Origin: Acidobacteriota bacterium | Lineage (GTDB): Bacteria; Acidobacteriota; UBA6911 | Direction of reading: 5' to 3' | Assembly: GCA_016929335.1 (NCBI GenBank) | Contig: JAFGIY010000037.1 | Span: 83,574-147,573 of the forward strand | DNA: 64,000 nt | In this document: piece by piece, positions 9,700 to 19,982 of the stretch | Layout: every line of letters begins with the position of its first letter | How positions within the stretch are numbered: the stretch's first letter is position 1 | Translations under genes and position numbers: made by a program | Notes under the pieces: generated by a model | What the model saw: only the letters and a program-made list of their open reading frames with translations | Databases searched by the model: none | What the model was told of the DNA's origin: nothing

Positions 9700-11334
9700 A
9701 TGCGGAGACGCCCTTCAGCGCATCCATGTCCGGAAGGGAGATCGGCATCAGTGAAGCATACCAGTTCAGGCCGGAACGCAGTTCTTGTGGGATCCGGCAT
9801 TTTTCTGAGTCACGTCTTCGGACTGGTGCGGGAGCGCACTTTTGCGCACTTCTTCGGGAATACCGATGCAGCGGATGTTTTTAAAGCTGCGCTGAGAATT
9901 CCAAATATCCTTCAAAACCTGTTCGGCGAGGGTGCTCTTTCTTCGTCCTTCATTCCCGTCTATGCCAGCCTGTTGTCTTCCGGAGATAAGGAGGAAGCGA
10001 ACAGGATTGCGCGAGTCATTTTCTCGCTCCTCGCTCTGGTCATGTCCCTGCTGGTTCTGGCAGGCGTGCTGGCTACACCGCTTCTAATCTACGTGATTGC
10101 ACCGGGATTTGAAGGCATCAAACGGGACACCACAATACAGCTGGTGCGGATATTGTTTCCCGGCATCGGGATCCTGGTACTCTCGGCATGGTGCCTCGGC
10201 GTCCTGAACAGCCACCGGCACTTTTTTCTCCCTTACGCCGCTCCGATCCTTTGGAACCTGGCCATCATCACGGCGCTTGTCGCATTCGGCGGCAGAATTC
10301 AATCGTATGCGCTGGCTGAGATTGTTGCGTGGGGAGCTGTTGCCGGGAGCATTCTGCAATTTGGCGTACAGCTGCCTTCTGCAGTGCGGCTGGCAGGCCG
10401 CATCCGGTTCCAGCTCGATACGGTTTCCTCCAATGTCCGGACGGTTATCCGGAATTTTATACCGGGCGTTGCGGGACGCGGAGTAAACCAGTTGAGCAGT
10501 TACATTGATGTTTCACTGGCAAGCCTCCTGTCAACCGAGGGAGCCGTGGCCACGCTTTTATACACCCAAACCATTTACCTCCTTCCCGTCAGCCTCTTCG
10601 GGATGTCCATCTCGAACGCTGAGCTTCCGGAGATGGCGAGCCAGGTGGGATCCGAAGCAACCGTTGCCGCAGCGCTTTCCCGGCGGCTGAGCAACGCGAT
10701 GCGGCGCGTAACCTTTTTTATCATTCCTTCAGTAGCCGCATTTCTTGCTCTGGGCGACAGCGTCGTCGCTCTTTTGTACCAGACGGGCAAATTTACGCGC
10801 GGGAATGTGGAATACGTCTGGGCCGTCCTCGCCGGATACACGGTCGGGCTTCTCGCAGCCACGCTGGGACGTCTTTATACATCCGCCTTCTGGGCATTGC
10901 GCGATACACGCACGCCTTTCCACTTCGCAAGCATCCGAGTCGCGGTCGCTGCAGGATTGGGCTGGTTTCTCGCTTTTCCCGTCGCGAGATGGATTGGATT
11001 GCCGGCGCACCTGGGCTTGATCGGACTAACGCTTTCCGCCGGCATCGCCGCCTGGATTGAATTCACGCTCCTGCGTTTAAAGATGAATCGTAGAATCGGC
11101 TGGACGGGCTTAAAGCCGGCTTATGCTGCAAAACTTGCAGCCATCGCCGCCGCTGCGGCGGGCATGGCTTTCGCCACTAAATATTGGACTCACTCTCTGC
11201 CGCCTCTGCTATCGGGACCGATTGTGCTCTGCGTGTTCGGATTGGTCTATTTGGGATGCACAGCGGCATTAAAGATACCCGAAGCGACCCAACTGCTGTC
11301 AGCCATCAGCTCCAGGATTCGAAACAAATTGTGA
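9700..11334 (+). CDS. murJ: Lipid II flippase MurJ/MviN
   Basis: SHVFGLVRERTFAHFFGNTDAADVFKAALRIPNILQNLFGEGALSSSFIPVY is characteristic. Confidence 0.95.
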   Translation: MRRRPSAHPCPEGRSASVKHTSSGRNAVLVGSGIFLSHVFGLVRERTFAHFFGNTDAADVFKAALRIPNILQNLFGEGALSSSFIPVYASLLSSGDKEEANRIARVIFSLLALVMSLLVLAGVLATPLLIYVIAPGFEGIKRDTTIQLVRILFPGIGILVLSAWCLGVLNSHRHFFLPYAAPILWNLAIITALVAFGGRIQSYALAEIVAWGAVAGSILQFGVQLPSAVRLAGRIRFQLDTVSSNVRTVIRNFIPGVAGRGVNQLSSYIDVSLASLLSTEGAVATLLYTQTIYLLPVSLFGMSISNAELPEMASQVGSEATVAAALSRRLSNAMRRVTFFIIPSVAAFLALGDSVVALLYQTGKFTRGNVEYVWAVLAGYTVGLLAATLGRLYTSAFWALRDTRTPFHFASIRVAVAAGLGWFLAFPVARWIGLPAHLGLIGLTLSAGIAAWIEFTLLRLKMNRRIGWTGLKPAYAAKLAAIAAAAAGMAFATKYWTHSLPPLLSGPIVLCVFGLVYLGCTAALKIPEATQLLSAISSRIRNKL

Positions 11335-11374
11335 GAAGATTTCTGAGAGTCCGGCAAAATTCGAGGCCGATTTT

Positions 11375-11935
11375 CTATTCCAGAGCCTTCAGCATCGGCT
11401 GCAGCGCTTTGAATTCCTCCGTCCCGGCGCGGCGGAGCCACTCGAAAACTACAGCCTCCGCCGTCGTGATTGTAAGCCCGTTCCTCTCCAGACGGCGCAA
11501 TGCCATCTGAGAATCCAATGGTCTCCGGGAAGAGGTGGCATCTGCAACCACAAAAACGTTCTCTCCACGCGCCGCCAGATCCAGCGCCGTTTGCGCCACG
11601 CAGATATGCGTCTCTATTCCGGTCAGGACGATTTGATCCCGCATCAGAGAGAAAATCCGATCGGTAAAGCCGGGCATAGCGACGCAGGAGAAACTCATCT
11701 TTTCCAGAGGCTGCACCTCCGGCAGCTCCTTCCGGATTTCTTCAATAGTTGATCCCAGTCCCCTGGGGTACTGTTCCGTCAATACCATCGGGACTTGCAG
11801 CAATTTCGCGGCAGAGAGCAGAAGGTTGATCCGCTTCAGAACGCGTTGATATTCGTATACGTTAGGGAACAACCGTTCCTGAAAGTCGATAAGCACCAGT
11901 GTGCTCCGGCTCCTGTCCAGCAGTTCCGATTTCAT
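11375..11935 (-). CDS. Isochorismatase-family cysteine hydrolase
   Basis: LVLIDFQERLFPNV, VLTEQYPRGLG, VLTGIETHICVAQTALDL motifs. Confidence 0.9.
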   Translation of the reverse strand: MKSELLDRSRSTLVLIDFQERLFPNVYEYQRVLKRINLLLSAAKLLQVPMVLTEQYPRGLGSTIEEIRKELPEVQPLEKMSFSCVAMPGFTDRIFSLMRDQIVLTGIETHICVAQTALDLAARGENVFVVADATSSRRPLDSQMALRRLERNGLTITTAEAVVFEWLRRAGTEEFKALQPMLKALE

Positions 11936-12140
11936 AGGATGATCCCTCCGCGTCAGACAGTAGCACATGAAGCGATTTCAGCGCCAAAAAGATTTCCCAA
12001 ACCTTCATAAATGAATTACTTTATTAGAGCGTACTGTGTGTGATCGGCGGATCCTGCGCGCGCAGGAAGACAAAAGGCGGCAACATTTATTATTCTGAAT
12101 TCTTTTTTCTATCTTCTGACTTCATCCAAGGAGAAATTCC

Positions 12141-12887
12141 GTGAAAAAAGTGGTTCTTCTGAGACATGGAGAAAGCGTTTGGAACAAGGAAAATCTATTC
12201 ACCGGTTGGACCGATGTGGGACTCAGTGAAAAGGGCGTCCAGGAAGCAATCGAGGGCGGCAGAGTCCTGCGCGCTGAAGGATATATTTTCGATGTCGCTT
12301 TTACATCCGTGCTGAAGCGCGCAATCAAGACCCTATGGATCGCCCTGGAAGAAATGGACCTTATGTGGATCCCGGTTTACAACAGCTGGCGTTTGAATGA
12401 GAGACACTACGGCGCGCTTCAAGGACTCAACAAAGTGGCGATGGTGGACAAGTTCGGTGCGGCGCAGGTTCAGCTCTGGAGACGCAGCTATGATGTCCGG
12501 CCGCCGGAACTCGAGCCCGGTGATGAACGATCGCCCGCCAAAGATCCCCGTTATGCGGATCTCGATCCGAAGGACATTCCGCTTGCCGAATGTCTCAAGG
12601 ACACCGTGGCGCGTGTTCTTCCCTACTGGCACGAAGTCATCGTACCGGCAATCCAATCGGGGAAGCGGATCCTTGTCTCAGCTCACGGCAACAGCATGCG
12701 GGCTCTGGTGAAATATCTGGACAACGTTCCCGAAAATGAAATTGTGGGACTGAACATACCGACCGGAATTCCCCTGGTCTATGAATTCAACGACGATCTG
12801 ACGCCGATACGCCACTACTATCTCGGCGATCCCGAAGCCATCAGTAAGGCGGTGCAGGCAGTGGCGAATCAAACCAAGAAGAATTGA
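12141..12887 (+). CDS. gpmA: 2,3-bisphosphoglycerate-dependent phosphoglycerate mutase
   Basis: [57 protein letters not shown]. Confidence 0.97.
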   Translation: MKKVVLLRHGESVWNKENLFTGWTDVGLSEKGVQEAIEGGRVLRAEGYIFDVAFTSVLKRAIKTLWIALEEMDLMWIPVYNSWRLNERHYGALQGLNKVAMVDKFGAAQVQLWRRSYDVRPPELEPGDERSPAKDPRYADLDPKDIPLAECLKDTVARVLPYWHEVIVPAIQSGKRILVSAHGNSMRALVKYLDNVPENEIVGLNIPTGIPLVYEFNDDLTPIRHYYLGDPEAISKAVQAVANQTKKN

Positions 12888-12960
12888 CGATTTACGATTG
12901 ACGATTTACGATTGAAAACCAAAGTCGATGTTACCATTTGTAAATCGTCAATCGTCAATC
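12884..12960. repeat. Heptamer inverted-arm element
   Basis: Left arm ttgacgatttacgattgacgatttacgattg, core aaaaccaaagtcgatgttaccattt, right arm gtaaatcgtcaatcgtcaatc. Confidence 0.9.
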
Positions 12961-13241
12961 AGCCCTGGGTGGCAGCAAAAAAAACTTCCGATAATCTTTG
13001 GGAGGCGTGCGGGGCGGAAATTCATATTTGTTACGACGTGTTTGGTTTCGCCTGTTGCCGGCAGTTGGCCGGTGCTCTCTTTGCGGATTTCGTAGCGGTA
13101 ATGAATTACCTTGTCGGAAGCTTTTGCCAGACCCGTTCTGATCACGATGTCGTCCTCATCCCGAATCAGCAGACATATTAAACCGCGGAGATTCAAAGTC
13201 TCAAAGAATGATTTATACTGAAGCTTCAATTTGCGCGGCAA
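12948..13241 (-). pseudogene. 3' remnant of a YbgC/FadM-like acyl-CoA thioesterase
   Basis: DDIVIRTGLAKASDKVIHYRYEIRKESTGQLPATGETKHVVTNMNFRPARLPK matches the C-terminal half of 4HBT thioesterases; the catalytic N-terminal half is absent. Confidence 0.7.
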
Positions 13242-13259
13242 AAGGGGAACGGCATCGAT

Positions 13260-14453
13260 ATGTTTTCAGGGATTACGGAGAGGCTGCACGGAGAATCCAA
13301 TGACCTGTACAGGCTCCGCGATGAGTTGAAGAAGCAGGGATTGCCAATCCAGGATTTCATTTCTGGAAATATCAATGATCAGGGATACCTTTTTCCCCAG
13401 GACCTTCTTGAGGAGATACTTGTACGCGGATTGCGGCAATGCCGGGTTTATCATCCGGACTCGTTCGGTCAGAAGTTCGCCCGCGAGGCTGTGTCCGAAT
13501 ATTACCGGGAGAACGGCCTGACTATTAACACCGACCGCATTCTGATCACTCCGGGTTCGAGTCTGTCCTATTGGTATTGTTTTAAGCTTCTGGCGGATGA
13601 AGGCGATGAGATCCTGTGTCCATGTCCCTCCTACCCGTTATTCGATTACATCGCATTGCTGAGCGGTGTGAAGCTCATCCCCTACCGGCTCGATGAAGCT
13701 CGGAACTGGTCCGTCGATGCGGATCAACTGGAAGCGTGCGTTTCCACCAGGACCCGGGCGCTGGTCGTGATTTCGCCGCATAATCCCACAGGACATGTCG
13801 CATCTGCAGAAGAGATCGCGGCAATTGCGGACATTTCACGCCGTCATGATCTGGCGATTATCAGTGATGAAGTATTCAGTGAGTTTCTGATCGGCAGAGA
13901 ATCCCTGCCACGCCCCGCGGGAAGTGATGCTCCGCTTGTCTTCACGCTGAATGGTTTTTCAAAGATGCTTGCTCTTCCGGGAATCAAGTTCGGATGGATG
14001 GCCGTGTCGGGGGAATCCGATCGGGTTCGAAAAGCCCTTCGCTCTCTGGAGTTCATTTCCGACACCTTTCTTCCGGTAAATGAAATCATCCAGGCATCTG
14101 CCCCGGAAATTTTCAAATATGGCCGGAGTGTGAGTATTGACTTCGCAAAACGCATCCGCGACTGCTGGAAAGTTGCGGAGCGCATTCTCGCATCAAACCG
14201 GCAGGTTCAATTTGTACGTCCGGATGGGGGATTCTATGTCACGCTGCGGCTGAAGAACCTGGATGAAGAATGGGCGGCGGAAACAATCCTGCGGGAAAAT
14301 CATGTTTTGTTACACCCCGGTTACTTTTATGATATGGCTCCGAACCATCTGATCCTGAGCTTTGTACAGCAGATCGAAACAATCCGGGAATTTTTGCCGA
14401 AATTGTTGGAAACACTCGAAAGGCAGATGAGGCAATCGAGCGCGCCTGAATAA
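13260..14453 (+). CDS. Pyridoxal-phosphate aminotransferase class I/II
   Basis: ITPGSSLSYWY, PCPSYPLFDY, SPHNPTGHVAS, ISDEVFSEF, NGFSKMLALPGIKFGWM. Confidence 0.93.
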   Translation: MFSGITERLHGESNDLYRLRDELKKQGLPIQDFISGNINDQGYLFPQDLLEEILVRGLRQCRVYHPDSFGQKFAREAVSEYYRENGLTINTDRILITPGSSLSYWYCFKLLADEGDEILCPCPSYPLFDYIALLSGVKLIPYRLDEARNWSVDADQLEACVSTRTRALVVISPHNPTGHVASAEEIAAIADISRRHDLAIISDEVFSEFLIGRESLPRPAGSDAPLVFTLNGFSKMLALPGIKFGWMAVSGESDRVRKALRSLEFISDTFLPVNEIIQASAPEIFKYGRSVSIDFAKRIRDCWKVAERILASNRQVQFVRPDGGFYVTLRLKNLDEEWAAETILRENHVLLHPGYFYDMAPNHLILSFVQQIETIREFLPKLLETLERQMRQSSAPE

Positions 14454-14484
14454 AACCGGTGCCGGCCTTTGTGGAGGAGGATGT

Positions 14485-15231
14485 ATGAAATATGTGCGTT
14501 ATTGTTGCCAGGGCAAAATTTCCTATGGAATTCTGGATGGAAATACTGTCCGGGAAATTGAGGGAGGATTGTTCGGGCAGAGGAATACCACCGATTTCAC
14601 GACCGATCTCGATGCGGTAGAACTGCTGTGGCCCTGTGAGCCTACAAAAATCCTGGCGGTGGGACTGAATTACAAAAGCCATCTTGGGAATCAGCCGGCG
14701 CCTTCCAATCCTGAAATTTTCTATAAGCCTCCATCGGCGCTGCTTCAGCCTGGAGGTGCGATAAGACTTCCTCAGAATGGCCGCGACGTACATTACGAAG
14801 GCGAACTGGTCGCCGTAATCGGAAAAACAATTCGAAATGCGTCCGCAGCCGAAGCGGAGGAGGCCGTATTCGGATTCACGTGCGGCATCGACGTCAGCGA
14901 ACGTTACTGGCAGAAAAACGACCTGCAATGGTGGCGCGCCAAAGGCTGCGATACTTTTGCACCCCTGGGCCCGGTCATCTGCGCAAGCTACGACTGGAAC
15001 CGCGGCCGGATTGAAACCAGAGTAAACGGTGCTGTTGTGCAATCGGGCTGCTTCAGCGAATTGCTCTTTGATCCCATCAAAATAGTCAGCTACGCAAGCC
15101 GGCATCTGACATTGATGCCGGGGGATGTCATTTACACCGGCACCCCCGGACACACCGCCGCCTTGAAGCCGAAAGACCTTGTCGAGGTCGAAATTGAAGG
15201 GATCGGCATCCTGCGCAATACTGTTGCCTAA
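14485..15231 (+). CDS. Fumarylacetoacetate hydrolase family protein
   Basis: AVGLNYKSHLGN, EIFYKPPSAL, HYEGELVAVIGK, DVIYTGTPGHTAALKPKDLVEVEIEGIG. Confidence 0.93.
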   Translation: MKYVRYCCQGKISYGILDGNTVREIEGGLFGQRNTTDFTTDLDAVELLWPCEPTKILAVGLNYKSHLGNQPAPSNPEIFYKPPSALLQPGGAIRLPQNGRDVHYEGELVAVIGKTIRNASAAEAEEAVFGFTCGIDVSERYWQKNDLQWWRAKGCDTFAPLGPVICASYDWNRGRIETRVNGAVVQSGCFSELLFDPIKIVSYASRHLTLMPGDVIYTGTPGHTAALKPKDLVEVEIEGIGILRNTVA

Positions 15232-15945
15232 TTATCCGGCTGCGCAGGCCAGGGCTCCATATTTACGGGTGCGGGAGCGATAATCGGCAATGGCCTCTTC
15301 CAGATCGACAGCTTCGAAATCCGGCCACAATTTGGAGCTGAAATAGAACTCCGAATAGGCGGCTTGCCAGAGGAGGAAGTTGGAAAGGCGCTGTTCGCCC
15401 GCGGTCCGAATGATCAAATCAGGATCCGGGACACCGTCGGACGCAAGCCTCCGCATGAATCCTTCTTCGGTGATCTGCTCGAGATCCAGCTTCCCCTGTG
15501 CGACCTCGTTCGCCAATGCCCGCGCCGCTTCAACGATTTCATAGCGGGCGCCATAATCCAGGGCAATACGCAGGTGAAGCCGTTTGCAGCTTCCGGTCTC
15601 TTCCTCCACAGAGGAAAGAGCTTCGCCGACAAACAACGGGAGACGGTCGCGTCTGCCAAATGCAGAGACGCGGATATCGTTATCGATGAGAGACTGTCGT
15701 TCCGCAACCAGGTAGCGCTGGAAAAGGCTGAAGAGTATTCGGATTTCCTCCGCCGGCCTTTTCCAGTTTTCACTCGAAAAAGCAAATAAGGTCAGGATGG
15801 GAATCTCCTGACGGCAGGCAGCTTCTGAGACGCGCCGCACAGCCTGGATCCCCATTTCGTGTCCTTTCCATCGCGGCATGCTGCGCTGCTGTGCCCAACG
15901 GCCGTTGCCATCCATTATGATTGCCACATGATTGATCGTATTCAT
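15232..15945 (-). CDS. uppS: Isoprenyl transferase (undecaprenyl diphosphate synthase)
   Basis: HVAIIMDGNGRWAQQR, FAFSSENWKRP, DPDLIIRTAGEQRLSNFLLWQAAYSEFYF. Confidence 0.95.
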   Translation of the reverse strand: MNTINHVAIIMDGNGRWAQQRSMPRWKGHEMGIQAVRRVSEAACRQEIPILTLFAFSSENWKRPAEEIRILFSLFQRYLVAERQSLIDNDIRVSAFGRRDRLPLFVGEALSSVEEETGSCKRLHLRIALDYGARYEIVEAARALANEVAQGKLDLEQITEEGFMRRLASDGVPDPDLIIRTAGEQRLSNFLLWQAAYSEFYFSSKLWPDFEAVDLEEAIADYRSRTRKYGALACAAG

Positions 15946-16023
15946 CTTCGACTCACCTGTTGATAAGTTCTTTGCCAAATAAAGCGTTTGGGTCCGATTA
16001 TCCCTCCGGCAAAGGGCAGCGGT

Positions 16024-16407
16024 TCAGCTGTGGGAAGGAAGAGGATTGATTTGAGTCCGCAGTGTCGAGCTCTTTGCGTTTCGCACTTGAGCACGATCCG
16101 GCAGCAGGCTGGAAAGCTTGTCGAGATATTCTTCCAGCGCAAGCCGTCCGGCAGAGCTGAGGCGATAGGTGCTTTTGGGTTTCCTGTCCTCAAATTTCTT
16201 ATCGCAGACCACATAGCCGGCCATTTCCAGCCGTCGGGCCTGGACACTCAGGTTGCCGTCGGTTGTTTGCAGGAGATCGCGCAGTTCCGTGAAAGAAAGG
16301 GATTCCTGAACGACCAGCGCAGAAACGATGCCCAGGCGCAAACGCTCGTGGATGAGAGGATCCAGTTCATTCGGGGAAGGACGGATTGTCTTCTGTTTCT
16401 TAGCCAT
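16024..16407 (-). CDS. Winged-helix transcriptional regulator
   Basis: RLRLGIVSALVVQESLSFTELRDLLQTTDGNLSVQARRLEMAGYV; stop adjacent to a membrane protein gene. Confidence 0.85.
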   Translation of the reverse strand: MAKKQKTIRPSPNELDPLIHERLRLGIVSALVVQESLSFTELRDLLQTTDGNLSVQARRLEMAGYVVCDKKFEDRKPKSTYRLSSAGRLALEEYLDKLSSLLPDRAQVRNAKSSTLRTQINPLPSHS

Positions 16408-17014
16408 TATGCCTCCTGGCAATGTAGGATCCATAGACGAGATGCAGCCAACCAAATCCAAGCGCCAGCCAGATCAGGCCGGCTTTGGGAGTCGATAAAG
16501 CGGCGCCTGCGGCTGCAAGCAGGAAACTCAATCCCATATAGCGGACCGGCGCAACGGATACCTGCCCTCCGTTCGCTATTGCGGCGCCATAGCATCCGAG
16601 CCATATAACGGGAAGCCAATCCAAACGCTGGGATCGGATCGCAAGGTCGGTGAACAGCCCCCCGATAAACAGAGCCGGACAAAGGCTCCAGAGCAGCTTT
16701 CGCAAAAGCGGAGCCTGTATAGGGGAGCATGTCTGGCGGCTCTTGCGATAGATGCCGATGGAAATGACAGCAATCGAGATCGCCAGAATAATGCCCCAGA
16801 CGGCAAGAGCCCATTGCGGATGTGGCCCGGAATCCCAGGGAGCCCCGGTGACAAAGCCATTAATGAATGATCCGGCGACTGAAAGGAATCCTGCTGCGAT
16901 CAGCCCCCGGCCGGGTACGGCCGTGATCTGTCCCGCCGCCTCCAGGGTCTTGCGAATATAAAGCAGATTCTCCCGAACGCTTTGTGCGCTAGACGGATCG
17001 ATCATAGGATGCAT
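16400..17014 (-). CDS. Multi-spanning membrane protein of unknown function
   Basis: Hydrophobic segments; overlaps the start of the downstream winged-helix regulator gene. Confidence 0.7.
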   Translation of the reverse strand: MHPMIDPSSAQSVRENLLYIRKTLEAAGQITAVPGRGLIAAGFLSVAGSFINGFVTGAPWDSGPHPQWALAVWGIILAISIAVISIGIYRKSRQTCSPIQAPLLRKLLWSLCPALFIGGLFTDLAIRSQRLDWLPVIWLGCYGAAIANGGQVSVAPVRYMGLSFLLAAAGAALSTPKAGLIWLALGFGWLHLVYGSYIARRHNG

Positions 17015-17129
17015 CCTCCAGGGAAGGCATCATCACACAATATCTCACCATGTGTCAAGTTCTTTATATTATAAAGCCACCCTTGAATGTCCGCAGAAAG
17101 AATGCTCGTGAAATGCGTGGCCGGCTTTC

Positions 17130-18521
17130 TTACTGGGATTCATAGGGAAAAGCGGAGCCGAGTTTTTTTGCAATGCGATCCAGGATCCAATGACCATCCC
17201 ACCATTCTCTGGGATTCACCGGCAAGCCCTGAAGCAGCGTGCAGAAGTGCAGGTGATCGCCTCCTGCGAGCCCGGTTTCACCTGTTTTGCCGATGATTTC
17301 AGCCCTGGTGACATTCTGCCCTTCCTTGACGGCGACGGAAGACAGGTGTCCGTAAATGCTTTGGAGACCGTACCCGTGATCGATCACTACGGCATTGCCG
17401 TAAATGCCGAGGTATCCGGCATAGACCACAATGCCGCTGTTGGCGGCGGGGATAGGAGCCTGCTTTGTTACTGCTAGATCAAATCCAAGGTGAGTCTGGC
17501 GGTCAATCTCCCGCCCCTGATAAAGATAGGTTCTCCGGTCGGCAAATCCGGCCATCACCTTGCCGTTGGGCATCATGAAGAACGGGCTGTTCCAAAGGAA
17601 CTCCGGCTTTGATTTTTGTGCCAGCGCTTTGATCCGTTCGGCATTCTTCTGACGCAGCTCGCGGTTGATGGCAACGTAGTTATCAAGGAGATTGCCGCGA
17701 TCGGTCAGATCAGGGGTCTGGGCCATGATTTCCGGGACCACTTTATTAAGGAATGCATCCGTAATACCCATGTCGTCGGATTTAAAGGATTTTGCAAAAT
17801 ATTGATCGATGAAGCCTCTCTCCGCTTTATTCCCGGCTGCATCTTCAACGACCAGTCGCACATCCAACCGCGCCATATCATAAGGCACCGCGAAGAGCGC
17901 AAACCGGTCCTGCTTCCCGCCGCCGGGAAGGGGATATCCGGGGAACCACCACGCACCGGCCCTTACGCCATCGCGCACCGCGGACTCCCCCACACGGTAG
18001 GTGACGGCCTCGCATCCCCCCTGGGCGGCGTAGGTCTGCGTTGAAGTTATCTGAAGAACCGGCGGGATGAAGTTCACCGGCAGACGGACTTCTTCGACAG
18101 CCGGTTTCGGATGGCGAAGCCATGTGGTTGCCCTATCCGCCGTAACCCTTATTATGGCGTCTCCTCCAGCTAAGCCTGGCATTATGCCTCGGCCCACGTC
18201 AGTCTTCAGCACGTCCTTTTCGGTTTTGGAATCCCATAAGAAAAACTGGGAACCGGACGGATAGCTCTTGTCAATGACGGTGACGGCCTTGTTGCCCTGA
18301 ACAAGCTCGACTCTGGCATGCACTAATCCCCGGCGGGGCTCGGCAATTTCTATGGTTACGGGAGTTTTATTGCCGATCGTGGGTATGGCCGGTTTGATAT
18401 GAATATCCGGAGGGCCTCCAACCAGGAAGAATCCCTGGCCGGCCAAAGCCAGAATGAGGATTACCAACCCTACGAGAATTGCTTTAATTAAAAATCCAGA
18501 ACGATAATTGGTTTCGATCAT
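17130..18521 (-). CDS. M23-family metallopeptidase
   Basis: DRQTHLGFDLAVTKQAPIPAANSGIVVYAG...VVIDHGYGLQSIYGHLS...GGDHLHFCTLLQG. Confidence 0.92.
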   Translation of the reverse strand: MIETNYRSGFLIKAILVGLVILILALAGQGFFLVGGPPDIHIKPAIPTIGNKTPVTIEIAEPRRGLVHARVELVQGNKAVTVIDKSYPSGSQFFLWDSKTEKDVLKTDVGRGIMPGLAGGDAIIRVTADRATTWLRHPKPAVEEVRLPVNFIPPVLQITSTQTYAAQGGCEAVTYRVGESAVRDGVRAGAWWFPGYPLPGGGKQDRFALFAVPYDMARLDVRLVVEDAAGNKAERGFIDQYFAKSFKSDDMGITDAFLNKVVPEIMAQTPDLTDRGNLLDNYVAINRELRQKNAERIKALAQKSKPEFLWNSPFFMMPNGKVMAGFADRRTYLYQGREIDRQTHLGFDLAVTKQAPIPAANSGIVVYAGYLGIYGNAVVIDHGYGLQSIYGHLSSVAVKEGQNVTRAEIIGKTGETGLAGGDHLHFCTLLQGLPVNPREWWDGHWILDRIAKKLGSAFPYESQ

Positions 18522-18748
18522 TTTTAATCCTGCCGTTTCTTGGTTTCAGTCAGGAATTCTACCATTCCTCAAGTGCTGCAGGCGAAATCTATGCCGGCTT
18601 TTTTTCATGAAAGACGCAGGGACGCCGTTTTCAGACAGAAATGCAGCTATCCGCAGACAATGTTTGTTGCTCTATTGGAGGCCCCAATGTAAAATCCAAA
18701 TGATTGGCCCGCGTTTGGCAAAATGGGATCAAGTACAAGGAGGAAGTG

Positions 18749-19102
18749 ATGAAAAAAATTTGTACCGCCGTTTTGCTCGGTTTGTGGCTCCTGTTTTCCA
18801 TCGGCTGTTCTTCCACTCCTGCCGGAACGGAAAAAATCAAGAACCTTCTGAAAGATCCCGAATCGATCTTAGGCAAGGAAGTGGTATCCGTTGGACTGGC
18901 CGAAACGAAGACCTCGCTTTCCTCTTTTCGGATGTTTAAGTTGTACGATGGTGCAGATTTTATCTGGGTCAAATATCCGGAATCGGTTGAGGAACCTCCG
19001 CAGGGCTACAAAATTCGGGTACACGGCATGCTGCTGCAGGGTGAATTCAACATCATCGGCAAAGTTTACTATCTTGAAGCCAGCAAAGTGACAATGGAGT
19101 AG
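18749..19102 (+). CDS. Small putative lipoprotein
   Basis: MKKICTAVLLGLWLLFSIGCSSTP lipobox; ribosome-binding site aaggagg upstream. Confidence 0.75.
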   Translation: MKKICTAVLLGLWLLFSIGCSSTPAGTEKIKNLLKDPESILGKEVVSVGLAETKTSLSSFRMFKLYDGADFIWVKYPESVEEPPQGYKIRVHGMLLQGEFNIIGKVYYLEASKVTME

Positions 19103-19174
19103 AGTCCAAGACCGAGCCATCTGGATGATGCTTCTGTCAGGGCGGCTCATTGCAGCCATTCTGAAAGCAAAACC

Positions 19175-19231
19175 AGCCACGAATGGGCACGAATAGCGGC
19201 TAAAAGATTTGATTCGTGTAAATTCGTGGCT
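19175..19231. terminator. Inverted repeat between convergent genes, possible bidirectional terminator
   Basis: agccacgaatgggcacgaat ... attcgtgtaaattcgtggct followed by T-run. Confidence 0.6.
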
Positions 19232-19241
19232 TTTTTTCGGG

Positions 19242-19982
19242 CTAAAGGTAGTGTTCGAGAAAAAGCTTCAGACTTTCTTGTGCCTTTCGAGAGTTTGTTT
19301 TCCACTTGCGATATGTCTTTACCATGCCCCTATCGATAAGCTTTCCGGCGCGGGAAACCATGGTCTTTGAAGGATCGTGGGAAAAGGGCTCCAAAAACGC
19401 GTCGTTGGCTTCGTCGCTTATGGCACGGATGCAGCTGAGCGGAACATTTCGGGATGCTGCGATACGTGCAAACGCTGCCGTCTCCATATCCACAATCGAA
19501 GCGTGAAATCTGCCAAAAAGAAGGCTCTTGTGCGCCGGATTGCCTAATACATAAGACGAAGTCAAAGCATCTCCAATGGATGTCTTGAGGCCAAGAGACC
19601 CGGCGGACCAGGCAAGCATTTCGCTCTCCGTCAAATCAAAGGCACCCTCCAGCCGAACATTTTCCCATGCAGCATTATCTTCAGGAAGACTGAATGCCGA
19701 GGCTCGTGCAACTGCCACCAGATCTCCCACTCTTAAAACCGGATCCAGTGCTCCTGCATAGCCGATCACCAGGACGTGAGAAGCTTCGATCCATTTCAGC
19801 GCTTCTTCAAGTCTTGCTGCAGATCGTTTGGGGCCAACGCCTGACTGCAAAAAACCTATTGTTTTCTCGCCGCGATCGGCATGCCAGAGGCTGAGGCTCC
19901 GGTTGGGGAATTTCCTATGCCGGCAACACAGATCCATTGCCGTCCTGAGTTCCTCTTCTAATGCGGCTGCAATCAATAGCAT
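19242..19982 (-). CDS. Nucleoside phosphorylase/nucleosidase-superfamily protein
   Basis: GVGPKRSAARLEEAL, VIGYAGALDP, ASIVDMETAAFARIAASRNVPLSCIRAISDEANDAF. Confidence 0.85.
   Translation of the reverse strand: MLLIAAALEEELRTAMDLCCRHRKFPNRSLSLWHADRGEKTIGFLQSGVGPKRSAARLEEALKWIEASHVLVIGYAGALDPVLRVGDLVAVARASAFSLPEDNAAWENVRLEGAFDLTESEMLAWSAGSLGLKTSIGDALTSSYVLGNPAHKSLLFGRFHASIVDMETAAFARIAASRNVPLSCIRAISDEANDAFLEPFSHDPSKTMVSRAGKLIDRGMVKTYRKWKTNSRKAQESLKLFLEHYL

Noticed and set aside
12912-13181. 89-aa plus-strand ORF between gpmA and the aminotransferase
   Set aside because: Overlaps the heptamer element and is antisense to the thioesterase remnant, which has the homology.
14239-15153. 304-aa minus-strand ORF antisense to the FAH-family gene and aminotransferase end
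   Set aside because: Shadow ORF; the plus-strand genes carry all recognisable motifs.
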